A stretch of DNA of 64,000 bases, from the NCBI GenBank assembly GCA_037783545.1, contig JBBELK010001207.1, forward strand, positions 1 to 64,000, written 5' to 3'. The position numbers and the translations under genes are program-made. Below, one piece after another: positions 11,401 to 21,891 of this stretch. The stretch's first letter is position 1, and the number at the start of each line of letters is the position of its first letter. The notes under the pieces were generated by a model. That model was not told the origin of the DNA and searched no databases. It was given only the letters and a program-made list of their open reading frames with translations. Origin of the DNA: Henricia sp. BOLD:AAB3569. Taxonomy: Eukaryota > Echinodermata > Asteroidea > Spinulosida > Echinasteridae.

Positions 11401-12691
11401 AGCGGCGGATAACCTTCTGATTTAACAGGTCCTGTAATAGTTTCTTAACCTCCGCAGCTTGGCAAGGCACAATACGCCGATAAGGCAGATTCACTGGCCT
11501 AGGGTCACTAAGCTTAATCTCGTGGGGAATCAGGTTGCAATACCCCAAGTCAAACTGACTCATAGAAAAGGCCTGTTCGTGTTTTTGGATTAATATGGCA
11601 GCTAATTCCGCATCCTCTGAACTCAGCAAATCAAGATCGATCCCAGGGGGTAACAAATAAGTTGTCCCATCCGTGAATGTAAACAACTTTCTAGATTGGT
11701 CGGGGGTACATGTAGGTTCATCCGCTTTACCCATGTCTCCATCATCAATATTGTCAACAAAGATTTCATGTACCGACACCTCGTATCCATTGTCACTAGG
11801 ATTAACTATCACGTCATGTGTCATTTCTATTTCTACTGCCTCTGCCACCTTGGAGAGAGCAGGAATGACTAAGGGTTCTCTGCTAGCATTTGCTACTAAG
11901 ACTGGGATAGAAGTCAGCTTTTCATCTGAATGGTGAACTCCCTCTATTACATGTACCCGAGTAGCTCTATTTGAACAGTCGGACGGACCCGGGCATAAAC
12001 AGGATTGAACCAATAAATTATTACCCTGGTCAAGCTTGGTATTGCCTAATCGACAAGGCACAGTCCCAATGGACTCTGCAGGTACAATGGTCAGCTCATT
12101 AGCAAAGACTTCACAAATTCGCTGGGGTTCGGTTACCAGACCTTGTGTGCAAGGCCCTTTATTATTTTCCTCTTCCCCATGTTGAGAGTCAAACCACTGC
12201 AAAGCAAGTCTTACCTCATCGTTCAATTCGGTGGGTTTCAATTTTCCCAACCTAGAGGATAACTCCCTCAAAATATTGCAACCAAGCAGTACGGGATTCT
12301 CTTGACGAGTCCCCTTTGACGTCTGTTCATCAAGCACCAGGAAACTGGCCATAAACTTCTGCCCACATATTTCTACAGGAGCAGCAAGGTACCCTTCTAC
12401 TGGAACCTTAAGGCCATTTGCACCAACCAGTTTTACAAACTCGCCAACTTCTGTCAACTCACCCAGCTTTCCAGCCAAATGATCACGGTAAAAATAGCTA
12501 GAGATTAGGGAAGTCACTGCCCCGGTATCAAGCACACAGGTAGTCTCTACCCCAGCTATCGAAATCCGACTTGACGGACTATTTGATATTAACTTTTTCT
12601 TATCACTGGCAGACATAACCCTATCAACGCTATCTGTTTCGGTACTACGTGTAATCAAAGAACATGTGGGCACATGGTCACCCCCCGACAC
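8495..12691 (-). CDS. pol: Gypsy Pol polyprotein (protease, RT, RNase H, integrase)
   Basis: About 1,398 residues without a break. The aspartic protease has DTGA at residues 55-58. Reverse transcriptase has YLDD near residue 550. RNase H has the VDAS motif near 710 and TDNN near 782. The integrase has an HHCC zinc module (about 970-1010) and a DDE core with Asp near 1039, a second Asp in HSDQG, and Glu in QTERFN near 1134. A GPY/F-like C-terminal region follows; no chromodomain was recognised. The reading opens with a GTG and the first in-frame ATG is at 12616. The frame is -1 relative to gag and overlaps its end, so expression by -1 frameshifting is likely. The gene looks functional. Confidence 0.95.
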   Translation of the reverse strand: MSGGDHVPTCSLITRSTETDSVDRVMSASDKKKLISNSPSSRISIAGVETTCVLDTGAVTSLISSYFYRDHLAGKLGELTEVGEFVKLVGANGLKVPVEGYLAAPVEICGQKFMASFLVLDEQTSKGTRQENPVLLGCNILRELSSRLGKLKPTELNDEVRLALQWFDSQHGEEENNKGPCTQGLVTEPQRICEVFANELTIVPAESIGTVPCRLGNTKLDQGNNLLVQSCLCPGPSDCSNRATRVHVIEGVHHSDEKLTSIPVLVANASREPLVIPALSKVAEAVEIEMTHDVIVNPSDNGYEVSVHEIFVDNIDDGDMGKADEPTCTPDQSRKLFTFTDGTTYLLPPGIDLDLLSSEDAELAAILIQKHEQAFSMSQFDLGYCNLIPHEIKLSDPRPVNLPYRRIVPCQAAEVKKLLQDLLNQKVIRRSTSEYASPVVLVRKRNGQLRLCIDYRQLNSRSQKDAFPLPRIEETLESLSGSCLFSSLDLAHGYFQVALHQNSITKTAFRVPWGLYEFLRLPQGLMNSPSTFQRIMESIFGDMNLSELVLYLDDLLVFSHNTREHLERLDKVFTRLESAGLKLNGSKCQLFQTSVHHLGHVVSASGVSVDPSKIEHVQNWPVPTTVGELRSFLGLASYYRRYVKGFSKIAAPMHALCGKAESKAGNRKGKLSWSTEANQSFSELKLALCSAPVLAYPRFDRDFVLEVDASLKGLGACLSQYDEDGNLHPVAYASRGLRGAEKGYSDLSSFKLELLALKWAVSEKFREYLLGRSTTVWTDNNPLAYLQTAKLGATEQRWVAQLAAFNLDIRYRSGRTNKCADALSRKPPNAPDLSETLCEVTQCTSLPYSVRVAPSSTGEVHYISEVEVDKNTPRVASSVLPAYSHDDLACLQKGDPSLGEVWRLWGRQWDPGQGDIEGFQRTPEIRSWLREWPRLVERNGVLYRTVGDREPDRVFQLLVPEQLRLEIVEAAHDKWGHQGVGRTLALIKNRCFWPGMNQQVRQHIKRCFQCTVTKAPTPAIRPPMRHLLAFRPLERLAIDFLKLDRGYGNIEDVLVLTDAFTKLAMAIPCKDQTARAVAKVLHEQWFVHYGVPLQIHSDQGRNFESNLIQELCSLYGITKTHTTAYHPQGNGQTERFNKTLCSLIKSVELSDRKNWPKLLPHLIFIYNSTPHSVTGFCPYTLMFGREPSIPLDHLLNNTKSDWDSDCVVQQAKFIKRAHELATQRQKRAAERNKRQHDKRAFAGPIPVGARVLLRKYQFADRHKLDDIFISEPYVVVQRNAEGDLYQVRPALGGAAKWVNCRTLVVDPRTEPLVGSDPLRDLPEPSPAELSEPTSDTDSDSSHTVVLTALPPTRQPVAEGTFIQPRECESPSSDAPQVRRSRRLRNNKRHSREWPNGIT

Positions 12692-12699
12692 AATGCCCT

Positions 12700-13785
12700 C
12701 TATGACGGGGGCACTAAGTTTCCCGAATCATTTAGAGCGGATGGTGGGGAGCCTGCATTGGCATTTTGTCCCCCTTGTTCGATTCTGCGCTTTCGCTTAA
12801 AGCAATTTCCCACCAAGTGTCCAGCCCGATTACAGAACGTGCACCACTTTCCAGTTTTCGGCACAGCAGCGGAGTTGTTTTCAAGATTGGTAGTCAGGCG
12901 GTCAAGGCGGTCATTTGTTGCAGCTTGTTGTTGCAACAAGACAGTTTGCTGGCTTATTAGCTTTTCAAGTGTGGACACTAAGGACTTCTGGGTATCTACC
13001 AGCCCAGCAATTGCTTTTGTGCATGTATCCAATGAATCACTGCCTTTGTCATTGGCAACCACCCTATCAATACTGCAATCTGCAAAATCTATAGAGCAGA
13101 GTGACTCGCTCACTACCCTATTAGCAGAGGGTTTGTCCACATCTTGGAACAGCCTAAGAGCCAAGTTCCTTATCTCAAAGAAAGTTGACTTTGGGTGATC
13201 TACAACCAACCTACGCAATTCTCTTCGCACGGCGGCCTCTTTAGCACCCCTAACAAACTGTTCTTTTAATGCCCCTTCCCGAAGTTGAGACAAGGCTCCT
13301 TTTTCTTTTGAATCTTTGGCCACGGCTTCCATTCGATCATACAGTCGGATAAGGGACCTACTGAATTCGGTCAAGCTCTCGCCGTCAAGTTGCTCCCTCG
13401 AATAAAATGTATGGTTCAGTGACTGCACTGATTCTGGAGCACCAAATCGCGAGCGTAACAGTTCGCGAAGTTTGCCAAATTCTGTTCGGTCTTTGGCCGG
13501 ACAGCAGAGGACCTCCTCACGGGCAGCCCCCGTAAGATGATCGACCGCTGCGCTAACTTTTTCCTCATCATTCAAGCCTAACTGACGACAGTACGTTTCA
13601 AAATCCTGCAACCATTCCTTTAAAGTGAGATCACTTGGTTTGCGAGGACAACCCTCAAATTTGGCCAATTTTATGGTAGGAGCACGCTGGTATCTCAAAT
13701 TCGAGAATGCATTTGCTAATGTGTCTGCAAGTGCCTGGTTAGATTTGGTTATAACGTCCGCTAGTACTTCTGTCGGCATAGACAT
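12700..13785 (-). CDS. gag: Gypsy Gag (capsid/nucleocapsid)
   Basis: About 361 residues from the ATG at 13785. The central region has a retrotransposon-capsid character (LKEWLQDFETYC, FGKLRELLRSRFG, FSRSLIRLYDRM). Near the C-terminus a single CCHC knuckle reads CTFCNRAGHLVGNC, followed by a basic RKRR stretch that would bind RNA. The open reading continues five codons upstream to a TTG, so the first ATG is the better start. The last codons contain GTG CCC CCG just before the stop, a plausible -1 slip into pol. Confidence 0.92.
   Translation of the reverse strand: MSMPTEVLADVITKSNQALADTLANAFSNLRYQRAPTIKLAKFEGCPRKPSDLTLKEWLQDFETYCRQLGLNDEEKVSAAVDHLTGAAREEVLCCPAKDRTEFGKLRELLRSRFGAPESVQSLNHTFYSREQLDGESLTEFSRSLIRLYDRMEAVAKDSKEKGALSQLREGALKEQFVRGAKEAAVRRELRRLVVDHPKSTFFEIRNLALRLFQDVDKPSANRVVSESLCSIDFADCSIDRVVANDKGSDSLDTCTKAIAGLVDTQKSLVSTLEKLISQQTVLLQQQAATNDRLDRLTTNLENNSAAVPKTGKWCTFCNRAGHLVGNCFKRKRRIEQGGQNANAGSPPSALNDSGNLVPPS
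12706..12714 (-). promoter_or_regulatory. Candidate -1 ribosomal frameshift site, gag-pol
   Basis: Gag and pol are in different frames and overlap. The gag codons GTG CCC CCG could slip to GCC CCC with good re-pairing, entering the pol frame, which is open there and continues to the protease. No downstream pseudoknot was worked out, so the site is inferred. Confidence 0.35.
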
Positions 13786-14376
13786 GATTGCAACATTCAA
13801 TCGTACATGTAGTAGCTATGACACTTATATGCCCCAAAAAAAATAACAGTAGTACATGTACATACATGTACATATGTATGTACCTGTTTCGAAAATATCG
13901 GGTTACAATCGGGCCTTTCAGCAGAAACAAATAATACAACACCTACTGTAGTGGGTTTAAATACAAATACATTTATAATAATTTGTTAGACCCATGAGCA
14001 AAGGCTCAAGTTTCTATAGTACATGTATGTAAAACACATGGCGGTCACAATATTTACTCACAACAGATCCTCAGAGACTTTGTAGGCCAACACGTCGATT
14101 ATCCAAAGCACCACACGGATGGGGGGCTCTTGGAAAACAAAACAAAAAAAGATTCCATTGTGGGTGCCTCGTCCTGAGCTTGATAGACTTGCATCCAAGT
14201 TTCAGGAATTCCAAGAATGACGCGTACAGTACAGAGCAGCTTTCGGTCTCCGAAGTGGCTGACAGGCAATAGATGTGACACAAAACGCATGTGATGAACT
14301 TCAATATAGACACTCGCAGGGACTCATGACGATTGTTCCATTAGCACACTCCAATCCCATCCTCGTCGCCATTTTC
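13786..14376 (-). promoter_or_regulatory. Gypsy 5' leader with tRNA-Ser primer-binding site
   Basis: Bases 14353-14371 on the plus strand read AATCCCATCCTCGTCGCCA. This is the 3' end of a metazoan tRNA-Ser(GCT) plus CCA as I know it, so its complement is the primer-binding site. It lies five bases inside the 5' LTR. The rest of the leader (13801-14352) is non-coding, with palindromic ACATGTA repeats near 13850-13890. Confidence 0.75.
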
Positions 14377-15398
14377 TGTAGTGGTATGCCGCGTTGCCGC
14401 AACTGTTGAGGGGGGTCGGCCACCAATGTTATATTTGGGACGGCGTGTGCAGAACATTAAATACAATTTGTACACCAAAATGAGAAGAAAACCAGTCTAT
14501 TCTTTAGTTGATTCAGTTATTCTCCCTTATTTTATTCACACTGCAGATGGGCTGGTGAGTGACACAACTTCATCTCGAAATAGCAAGATTCCTGGCATAC
14601 AAAATTCTGGTTTACAATCTGGTGTACGAAATCAAAAATCCTTGTATACAAAAGCATACAAAAGTCCCCGTATAAAAGTCCCTGGGTGTGTTGTCCTAAG
14701 ATACATGTAGGCTGTCGATTGTCTGCAAAAATACGAAAATACAGAACAGCAAAGATTAGACACATTGGACGTGTACAATGCATGGGCATAATATTCTTCA
14801 CGTTATAATTTGCCAGCAGCGCATGTTTCACTGAAACAACTTAGCGTGCCGAATTCACCACAAACCTTCTGTTTTTGGACCCAAAACTCTACGAATGATT
14901 AGCCACAAATATACCTCGTTAGCTCCATTAGCTTATGCACTAATTTAAAAGGTTCACTCACCACAAGCTCCGAAGGAATTGGGCCCTTGTTGGTGTTTTA
15001 CTCTGTCATTTTGTCTAACGTCTTTTCCTTGTGACTGCAGCGAAACGATCATCGCGCGATTCCCCACATTCACACGGTCGATGTGTCCACTTTGCTACCG
15101 TATTCGTACGCGGACTTAAAATACTCTTTTTCTATGCACACCCAAATTAAGTTGTCACGAACTCTAGTTCAAACTTACAAATTACAACATCGGAAAGGGG
15201 AGTTTGCTTGTTTTTATAAAAGACATCGCAAATTAACAAAGTTCGAGGAACTACTCCCCTTGCGCAAGAACACTCTGTTTACATTTTGTATGCAGTGCTT
15301 CGACTCAAAATTGATACATTTTGGAGGGAAAGCAAAATACACAAATAGACTTGTTATACAAGTCCGTTCATTGCACACGGGACGTGCGTTCTCCCACA
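14377..15398 (-). repeat. 5' LTR of the gypsy element
   Basis: A copy of 5967-6988 and the upstream LTR for transcription on the minus strand. The LTR should hold the promoter and polyadenylation signals, but I did not pin down a TATA box. Confidence 0.93.
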
Positions 15399-18162
15399 CT
15401 ACTATTTAGCGAGACCAAGCATAAACAAAAGAAGCCCGTTTGCCCTCGCTGTCTGCAGCATTTTAGTAGGCAGACGATATTAGACAAGCACACGATTGAT
15501 TGCCGCGGCGTTAGACAAAGGGCTAGCAGAATAGTCATGCCGTCTACCGAACTAGACAGATATAATCGTAGACGAGACATCATCAAATTTAAAAACACGC
15601 AGCATAAAATGCCGACTCCTTTTGTAATTTACGCAGACTTTGAATCTCTCATCGTGCCTCACAAAGAAAAAGCGGGCAACGCTACCATCAAAACTCAAAA
15701 GCACGTGGCTTGCGGGTGGTCTTACGTAGTAGTCAGACACGACGGACAACTACTCAGTAAAAAATATTATAGGGGTGAAAACGCGGTTGAAAAATTGCTT
15801 GAAAACTTACAAGTAGAGGAAGCCGCCATAAACAAACTTTTTGAAAAGGAAAATGCGCAAAACATTATTTACACGAAAGAAGACGAGACTAAATTTAACG
15901 AGTCAAAAAATTGTTGGATTTGCGAGTACCCAATCAGGCAAATAGACCCATCAAAGTGTACGTGTGAGTTACCAAAGTCAAAGAAAGTAAAACGGAATGG
16001 TAAAGAGATTTACTGGTGCGAAAAGTGCCAAAAGGAAACTCAGTCTTTCTCAAAGGTGAGAGACCACTGTCATATAACCGGAACCTTTCGGGGCGCGGCT
16101 CACAACGCTTGTAATTTGAAACTCTCTATCAAACCAAAAATAACTAAAATCCCAGTCTTTTTTCATAATTTGGAAAATTACGACGCGCACTTGATCATGC
16201 AGGGAATTTCTGAATTTAGCGGAGACATTTTTTGTATACCAAAGACTTCCGAAAAATACATTTCGTTTTCTCTGGGTCAACTGAGATTTGTCGACTCGTT
16301 TCACTTTTTAGCTAGCTCTCTAGATAAGCTGAGTAAGATATGCCCCAGCGAGCAATTTAACTTGCTCAAAACTATAACTCGAGACCAAGAAAAATTCAAG
16401 TTGATTCTGAAAAAGGGTGTTTATCCTTACGAGTATATGGACTCTTTCGACAAATTTAAAGAGGCTAAATTACCACCAAAATCAAAATTTTATAGCAAGT
16501 TAAACAACTGTAACGTATCCGACGAAGACTACCGGCACGCTCAAAGAGCTTGGCGAGAATTTGAAATTGTTAATATGGGAGAATATCACGACCTGTACGT
16601 ACAGACCGACACGCTATTGTTGGCTGACATTTTCCAAAACTTTAGACAGACTTGCCTAGAGCACTACGGGCTAGACCCAGCCAATTACTTTACATCTCCG
16701 GGTCTCAGCTGGGACGCGTTGCTCAAACATTCAAAGGCTCAACTAGAATTGCTGACGGATTACGACATGTATCTTTTTGTAGAGCGTGGTATAAGGGGCG
16801 GAATTTCTAGCGTCGGTGCCAAGCGATACGTCAGAGCAAACAACAAGTACTTGCAAGATTACGACGAAACAAAACCGAGCACGTTTATACAATATTTGGA
16901 CGCCAATAACTTGTACGGGTGGGCAATGTCTCAACCGCTGCCAGTCGGCGACTTTAAATGGCTTACCGACAGAAAGATTAATTTTTTTACGGAAGACGTA
17001 CTAAAAATATTGGAAGCTCAATCCGAGAGGGGATACATTTTGGAAGTAGACTTGGAATATCCAAAAGAATTACACGACGAGCACAACGACTATCCTCTAG
17101 CTCCGGAAAACTTGAACGTCCCCCAAGAGTGGTTTTCGGATTACCAACAAAGACTAATTGAGAAAAACGACTTGACACCTCCCGACGTCGACAAGTTAAT
17201 GTGCACTCTGAAAAATAGAACCAAATACGTCGTTCACTATCAGACCCTAAAATTGTATCTCAACCTAGGATTAAGATTGACAAAGATTCACAGAATTTTA
17301 TCGTTTAAGCAAACTGCCTGGATGAAGTCATACATTGACAAAAACACTCAGCTACGCAAAGAATCAAAATCGGATTTTGAAAAAGACTTTTTCAAGCTGA
17401 TGAACAATTCGGTATTTGGCAAGACGATGGAAAACGTGCGTAATCGACTAAACTCGGAGCTAGTCAGATTAGAAGACGAAAAGAAGCTTTCGAAAATGTG
17501 CTCGTTACCAAATTACGAATCTACTACCGTATTTGAAGACTGTAAATTGGCAATGGTCAACATGTATAGGACGAGAACGGTACTGGACAAGCCAATCTAC
17601 TGCGGCATGACTATACTCGACTTGTCGAAAACGTTAATGTATGACTTTTATTACAATCATGTGAAGAAGAAGTATTTAGATAACGCGAGTCTAGTGTACA
17701 CCGACACCGACAGTCTTTTATTGGAAATTAAAACCGACGACGTGTACGCCGATATGGCCAAGTATAAGCACTTGTACGACTTTTCAAATTATCCGAAAGA
17801 TCACGAGCTGTACGACGACTCTAATAAAAAGGTCATAGGTAAATTTAAAGACGAGGTCGCTGGCCAACAGATTATAGAGGCTGTATGCATCAGACCGAAA
17901 CTGTACGCTATAAAGACTGAGAGTGACGTCATCAAAAAGGCAAAAGGTATTAAACGGGCGGTGGTCAGAGACAACCTGACGCTAGAATCGTACAAAAATT
18001 CTCTATTTAAATCTACTCTGGTTTACGAAAATCAAAACATTTTAAAGAGCGAAAAGCATCAAATTTACTCGGTCACTCAAAACAAGTTAGCAATTTCGCC
18101 GCTGGATACAAAGAGATTTATTTTAAACGACGGCATATATACCCTAGCGTACGGACACTACC

Positions 18163-19143
18163 TTACAGAGGTGGAAGCTCTGTGCCTGCGGGCACTACTT
18201 GAAGCTCTTGTCTAACAAAAGACCTCTTTGGACCCCCGTTTAAATAATACAAGATTGGTTGACCGCGCGTGCGCGTGTACTCTTTAATCGTAAACGTTAA
18301 AAGAGACCATATGGGATCGGTCGCTCGTCTCCTTTCGCCACCCTCTGATTCACCCGGCTGATACATGTATCTGACTAAATCTTTACCAATTTTCAACGGC
18401 GTCTCTTTAACGCCGGGTGAGGCGGGAGTTTGCTCGACTCGCTTTAATTTAATGGCGTCTATAGGCTTCTTATTGATTAAACGCGTTACCTCGTCGTTCA
18501 TAGCTTTTATTACGTCGGGCAGTCTCTTTACCCACTCGCGATTTCTAGACTTTGGGTCTAACATTTCTACCGAGTATTGATGGCCGAATAATACCTCGGC
18601 CAATGACCTGTTGAATCTCTCTACTATACCCTGGGCTCGATGTAAACCGGGTATGCCGCGTTGTACTATAACGCCATTTTTACTCATGAGAGCGCTAAAA
18701 CTACCCATAAACTCTCTACCCGGGTCTACTTTAATAATCTTTGGCCACGTCAAAGGCGATCGCCTATAAATTTTGTTAATGGCGTCGGTAACTTGATCCG
18801 CGGTCTTAGAAGATAGCGGCTCGGCTTCCTTATATCTACTAGCGACGTCTACGACCGTCAACGCGTATTTGAAAGTTTTATAACCAACTTTGTCGTATGG
18901 CAAAAACAACAAGTCGGCCTGATGCATAACGTTTGGTACTCCGTAATTAGAATTTAAAGAAGTAGGCCTGGGTATATACGTCGGCGGGGGTAGATAAATT
19001 TGCCACATTGCTTGTTTGCGCAACCAATTTCTAGATTCTGCTTCACTCGTCTTTGCTTTTTTAGCTAAATTCTTAACCGCGCCGTCACCCTTCCAGTACC
19101 CCCTCGCCCCGTAATACAACTTGGTAAATTTCTCGTCGTTCAT
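18163..19143 (-). CDS. int: Polinton retroviral-type integrase
   Basis: 326 residues, intact. The DDE triad is visible: Asp in HQADLLF (near 18905), Asp in KVDPGREF (near 18725) and Glu in GIVERFN (near 18625). A C-terminal beta-rich region (DPIWSLLTFTIK onward) resembles the SH3-like domain of such integrases. It would cut and join element ends into host DNA and make the 6-bp duplication. The gene converges on polB with a 53-bp overlap. Its start is preceded by TTAAATAAATACT, the element's usual start-proximal motif. An N-terminal HHCC module is not obvious. Confidence 0.93.
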   Translation of the reverse strand: MNDEKFTKLYYGARGYWKGDGAVKNLAKKAKTSEAESRNWLRKQAMWQIYLPPPTYIPRPTSLNSNYGVPNVMHQADLLFLPYDKVGYKTFKYALTVVDVASRYKEAEPLSSKTADQVTDAINKIYRRSPLTWPKIIKVDPGREFMGSFSALMSKNGVIVQRGIPGLHRAQGIVERFNRSLAEVLFGHQYSVEMLDPKSRNREWVKRLPDVIKAMNDEVTRLINKKPIDAIKLKRVEQTPASPGVKETPLKIGKDLVRYMYQPGESEGGERRRATDPIWSLLTFTIKEYTRTRGQPILYYLNGGPKRSFVRQELQVVPAGTELPPL

Positions 19144-19157
19144 AGTATTTATTTAAT

Positions 19158-19586
19158 TTAGTTAAATTTGTAAACAAAAAATGTCAGTAAACCCAGACCG
19201 CCCACGATGAATAGCTCTCTGTCTTTTACGTGTTCTGGCTTGGAATAAAAGTCTGACAATTTCGGCTCGCGAGTTAACCCTACCGGCATTTTTTTATCTT
19301 CGCCGGTGAGCTGATTATACTCGTACAACGCCTCGTCAACGTCTTTAAAAGTATGTTGAGCGTGAGCTTCTTTTCTGAGCCGGTCGTTTAAGTAATCCAA
19401 ATATTTTACGCGGTGCTCCACAAATTGTTCTTTAGCGGCGGTAAGTTGTTCTAACGCCAAGTCGTGTCGTTTACGTTCCCCGTCGTCTTGGCCGAGCTTA
19501 GAAAACATGAAATTTGATCCAGTAAATGCGAGAGCGTTAACTACGGCCCCACCGAGCATAATCGCTATCGACGCCATTTTAATCAT
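19158..19586 (-). CDS. Conserved Polinton small membrane protein
   Basis: About 142 residues from the ATG at 19586; a further ATG nine bases in is equally possible. A start at 19649 would overlap the divergent capsid gene. Membrane segments lie near the N-terminus (ASIAIMLGGAVVNALAF) and at the very C-terminus (FIVGGLGLLTFFVY). A charged helical stretch lies between them (ERKRHDLALEQL, VEHRVKYLDYLN). I recall similar proteins from other invertebrate Polintons, where the role is unknown. A virion membrane or assembly function is only a guess. Confidence 0.75.
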   Translation of the reverse strand: MIKMASIAIMLGGAVVNALAFTGSNFMFSKLGQDDGERKRHDLALEQLTAAKEQFVEHRVKYLDYLNDRLRKEAHAQHTFKDVDEALYEYNQLTGEDKKMPVGLTREPKLSDFYSKPEHVKDRELFIVGGLGLLTFFVYKFN

Positions 19587-21372
19587 AAGCGGTAAAAATT
19601 TAAATATAAAATTATCATTATTATATACTAAATAAAGATGAATAGGCACTTTGGAGAGAAAATTGATCCTTACAGAGAAATCAAAAACCCAAATTCTATT
19701 AAAGGCCAGAGAAGGTTAATTTGTGCCGAGGTGTCTGCCGAGACCGCGAGCGCCGGCAGTACTTTTAATCTAGATTTCCCCAAATTGACCAACGACGACG
19801 TGTTGGTTCCGGGGACGGCATTGTTGATTTGTAGAATAGTATTAAATAGCGACACGGACGATAACAAAACTCTTTACAACAACGTGTCTCGCAATATCGT
19901 AAAGCAGATGCGAATTTCTATGAACGGCAACGAGATTTACAACTTGGACGATTACGACGTCTATCAGTCTTATAAAGATCACTGGATATCGCCCCATCAC
20001 CAAAATAATTTAAGCCTTTTTGGTATCGAAAAAGAAAACGTAACTAAACTCAGGACTGAAGCCGACGACGCGGTAAAAACAAACAAGGGTGACGTGGCGG
20101 TGGCAAACGCTTACGGCAAGTTTTACGCCATTCCGTTAGACATTGGAATTTTAACCGACCATCACCCGTTTTACCCGAGTGGATTAGAGGGTAAACTGTC
20201 GTTTGCCATAAAGTGGAACGATCACGCTAGGGTAGTAAAGTCTACCGACGACGCCGCGACTTACAAGATTACTCACTTGAAATTGCAGTATGAAGTAATA
20301 AACGATTCTAGGCTAGCTAGTCAAATTAAAAGCAGGTACAAGAGTGGACTTTCCTTTTATTTCGACAGAGTACACCGACAATACGAAAAGATTCTAAATA
20401 AAACTGACAACGCGTGGACTCTCAACATAAACACCAACGTAAAGAGCTTAAAGGGTGTGTTTTTAATTTTCAAGGATTTGACCGACAAGAACCCGCAAAA
20501 CAGTTACAACCCAGACTTGACTAAAGTAAAAGTTCAAGTCGAGGGAATGCCGGAAGCGTTGTACGTTCCAGAGTTTAGGCGCGATCAACACTTTGGCGAG
20601 ATTTGCAAGTACTTTGTAGACGACCCCGGGGCGCATGTGCCATCGGCCGTGCACTCTCAGAACGTTGGTTAAAAATTTTAACCAACTTGGTTAAAATTTT
20701 AACCAACCATGTATTACCAGGTGAACATCCCAACAGTTGGTTAAAACCTTAACCAACCCAGGTTGGTTAAATTTTAATACGTGGTTGGTTAAACTTTTAA
20801 ACCAATTATTGGTTAATTTTATTTTAACCAATCTGTTGGTTAATGCTGAATTGGGCAAATTTTAACCATTCAGTTGGTTATACCCGAATGGTTGGGCATT
20901 TTACTGAAATGCTGTTCACAGTAATTGGGCAATATTTTACCAACAGTTGGTTAATTTATTATGTTAAAAGTTTTAAAAATATATATTTGGGTATAAAGCA
21001 CACTAAATAAAGGCAAACACCACACGATGGACTTGACAGTTCTACAATTTTTGTATTTTATTTATTTTGTGATATTTGATGTACATCCCTATATACTTTA
21101 GCAGCAGGTGTAGGCCAAATATATACTGGTATTTTCTAAATGAAAGTGTTTGGCTTCCTTCAAACATTTTCATCTTTAAATGTTTCACATCACACTGTGT
21201 TAACAATGAGTTCGAGAATGCTTGTGTGACGTTTAGCTCAGCTGCACTATATGAAGTCAGAGAAGAGCGTACTTTTATTTGTGTGGTTTACACAGCGAAA
21301 GAAAGGTTAAATTCAGATTAGGAAATAACACTTGCAAAATTTCCGAGTTGCAATTACAATGGCAAGTTCGTT

Positions 21373-21891
21373 CTACAGTGTGAGTAAAAAAACCTATATG
21401 TACACTTTTAAAATTACTTTTTGTGTTTTAGTGTACCAATATTTATATGAGATGTTCTGACATGTATTTTGGATAGGTTCTCCTGTGTCCTTTAAATTAT
21501 GTTTCATGCATGACCGCAAATGAGGCAAATAAGGGTGTCAGGTGGAACACGACTTGCGCCAACATCAGAATTGAACAAAAAAGAGACCACCAAATTAATT
21601 ATTTTCCGAAGAACCTGTTGCAAAATCCGGGACGGATGGCAGCTCTGCACTGGTTCAAATCCTTTTCTTTTTCCTAGCCATACTGAATTGGCGCAAGTCG
21701 TGTTCCACCCGACACCCTTATTTGCCTCATGTGCGGTCATGCATGAAACATAATTTAATTGAACTGCTACCAAATAACACACCAGAACCTATCCAAAATA
21801 CACGTTGTCAAAACATCCCAAATTAATATTTATACACTGAAACACAACAAGTAATTTTAAAAGTGTATAGTTTTTTTTACTCAACCTGTAG
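21373..21891. mobile_element. Nested foldback element
   Basis: The arms are near-inverse over about 180 bp each, starting CTACAG/CTGTAG and including the TTTTGGATAGGTTCT block. They also include a block ending near GACTTGCGCCAAC whose complement lies at about 21688. The central loop is about 120 bp. No coding capacity. A TT flanks both ends, too short to fix the superfamily. Confidence 0.7.

Larger units (their letters stand above)
5967..15398 (-). mobile_element. Ty3/gypsy LTR retrotransposon inserted in polB
   Basis: Two 1,022-bp LTRs with TG...CA ends (5967-6988 and 14377-15398) enclose gag, pol and an extra SGNH-hydrolase ORF, all on the minus strand. The right LTR is therefore the 5' LTR. 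CTAC is duplicated at 5963-5966 and 15399-15402. A tRNA-Ser-like primer-binding site lies beside the 5' LTR. The LTRs have equal length and I found no difference where compared, which indicates a very recent insertion. The order protease-RT-RNase H-integrase is that of Metaviridae. Confidence 0.95.
4793..18215 (+). pseudogene. polB: Protein-primed DNA polymerase B, split by a gypsy insertion
   Basis: Two coding blocks, 4793-5966 and 15403-18215, form one gene of about 1,328 codons interrupted by the retrotransposon at 5967-15398. Discounting the insert and one CTAC duplication leaves a length divisible by three. The left block is the long N-terminal region and ends in a zinc-finger-like module that continues in the right block (C..C and H..C around 15440-15500). 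The right block has the 3'-5' exonuclease motif YADFES (near 15630), NLENYDAH (near 16170), YVQTDTLLLAD (near 16600), Pol A DANNLYGW (near 16900), Pol B NNSVFGK (near 17400) and Pol C YTDTDS (near 17700). The enzyme would replicate the element from protein-primed ends. Its 3' end overlaps the convergent integrase by 53 bp. A G run at 5129-5147 lies within the N-terminal block. Confidence 0.93.
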
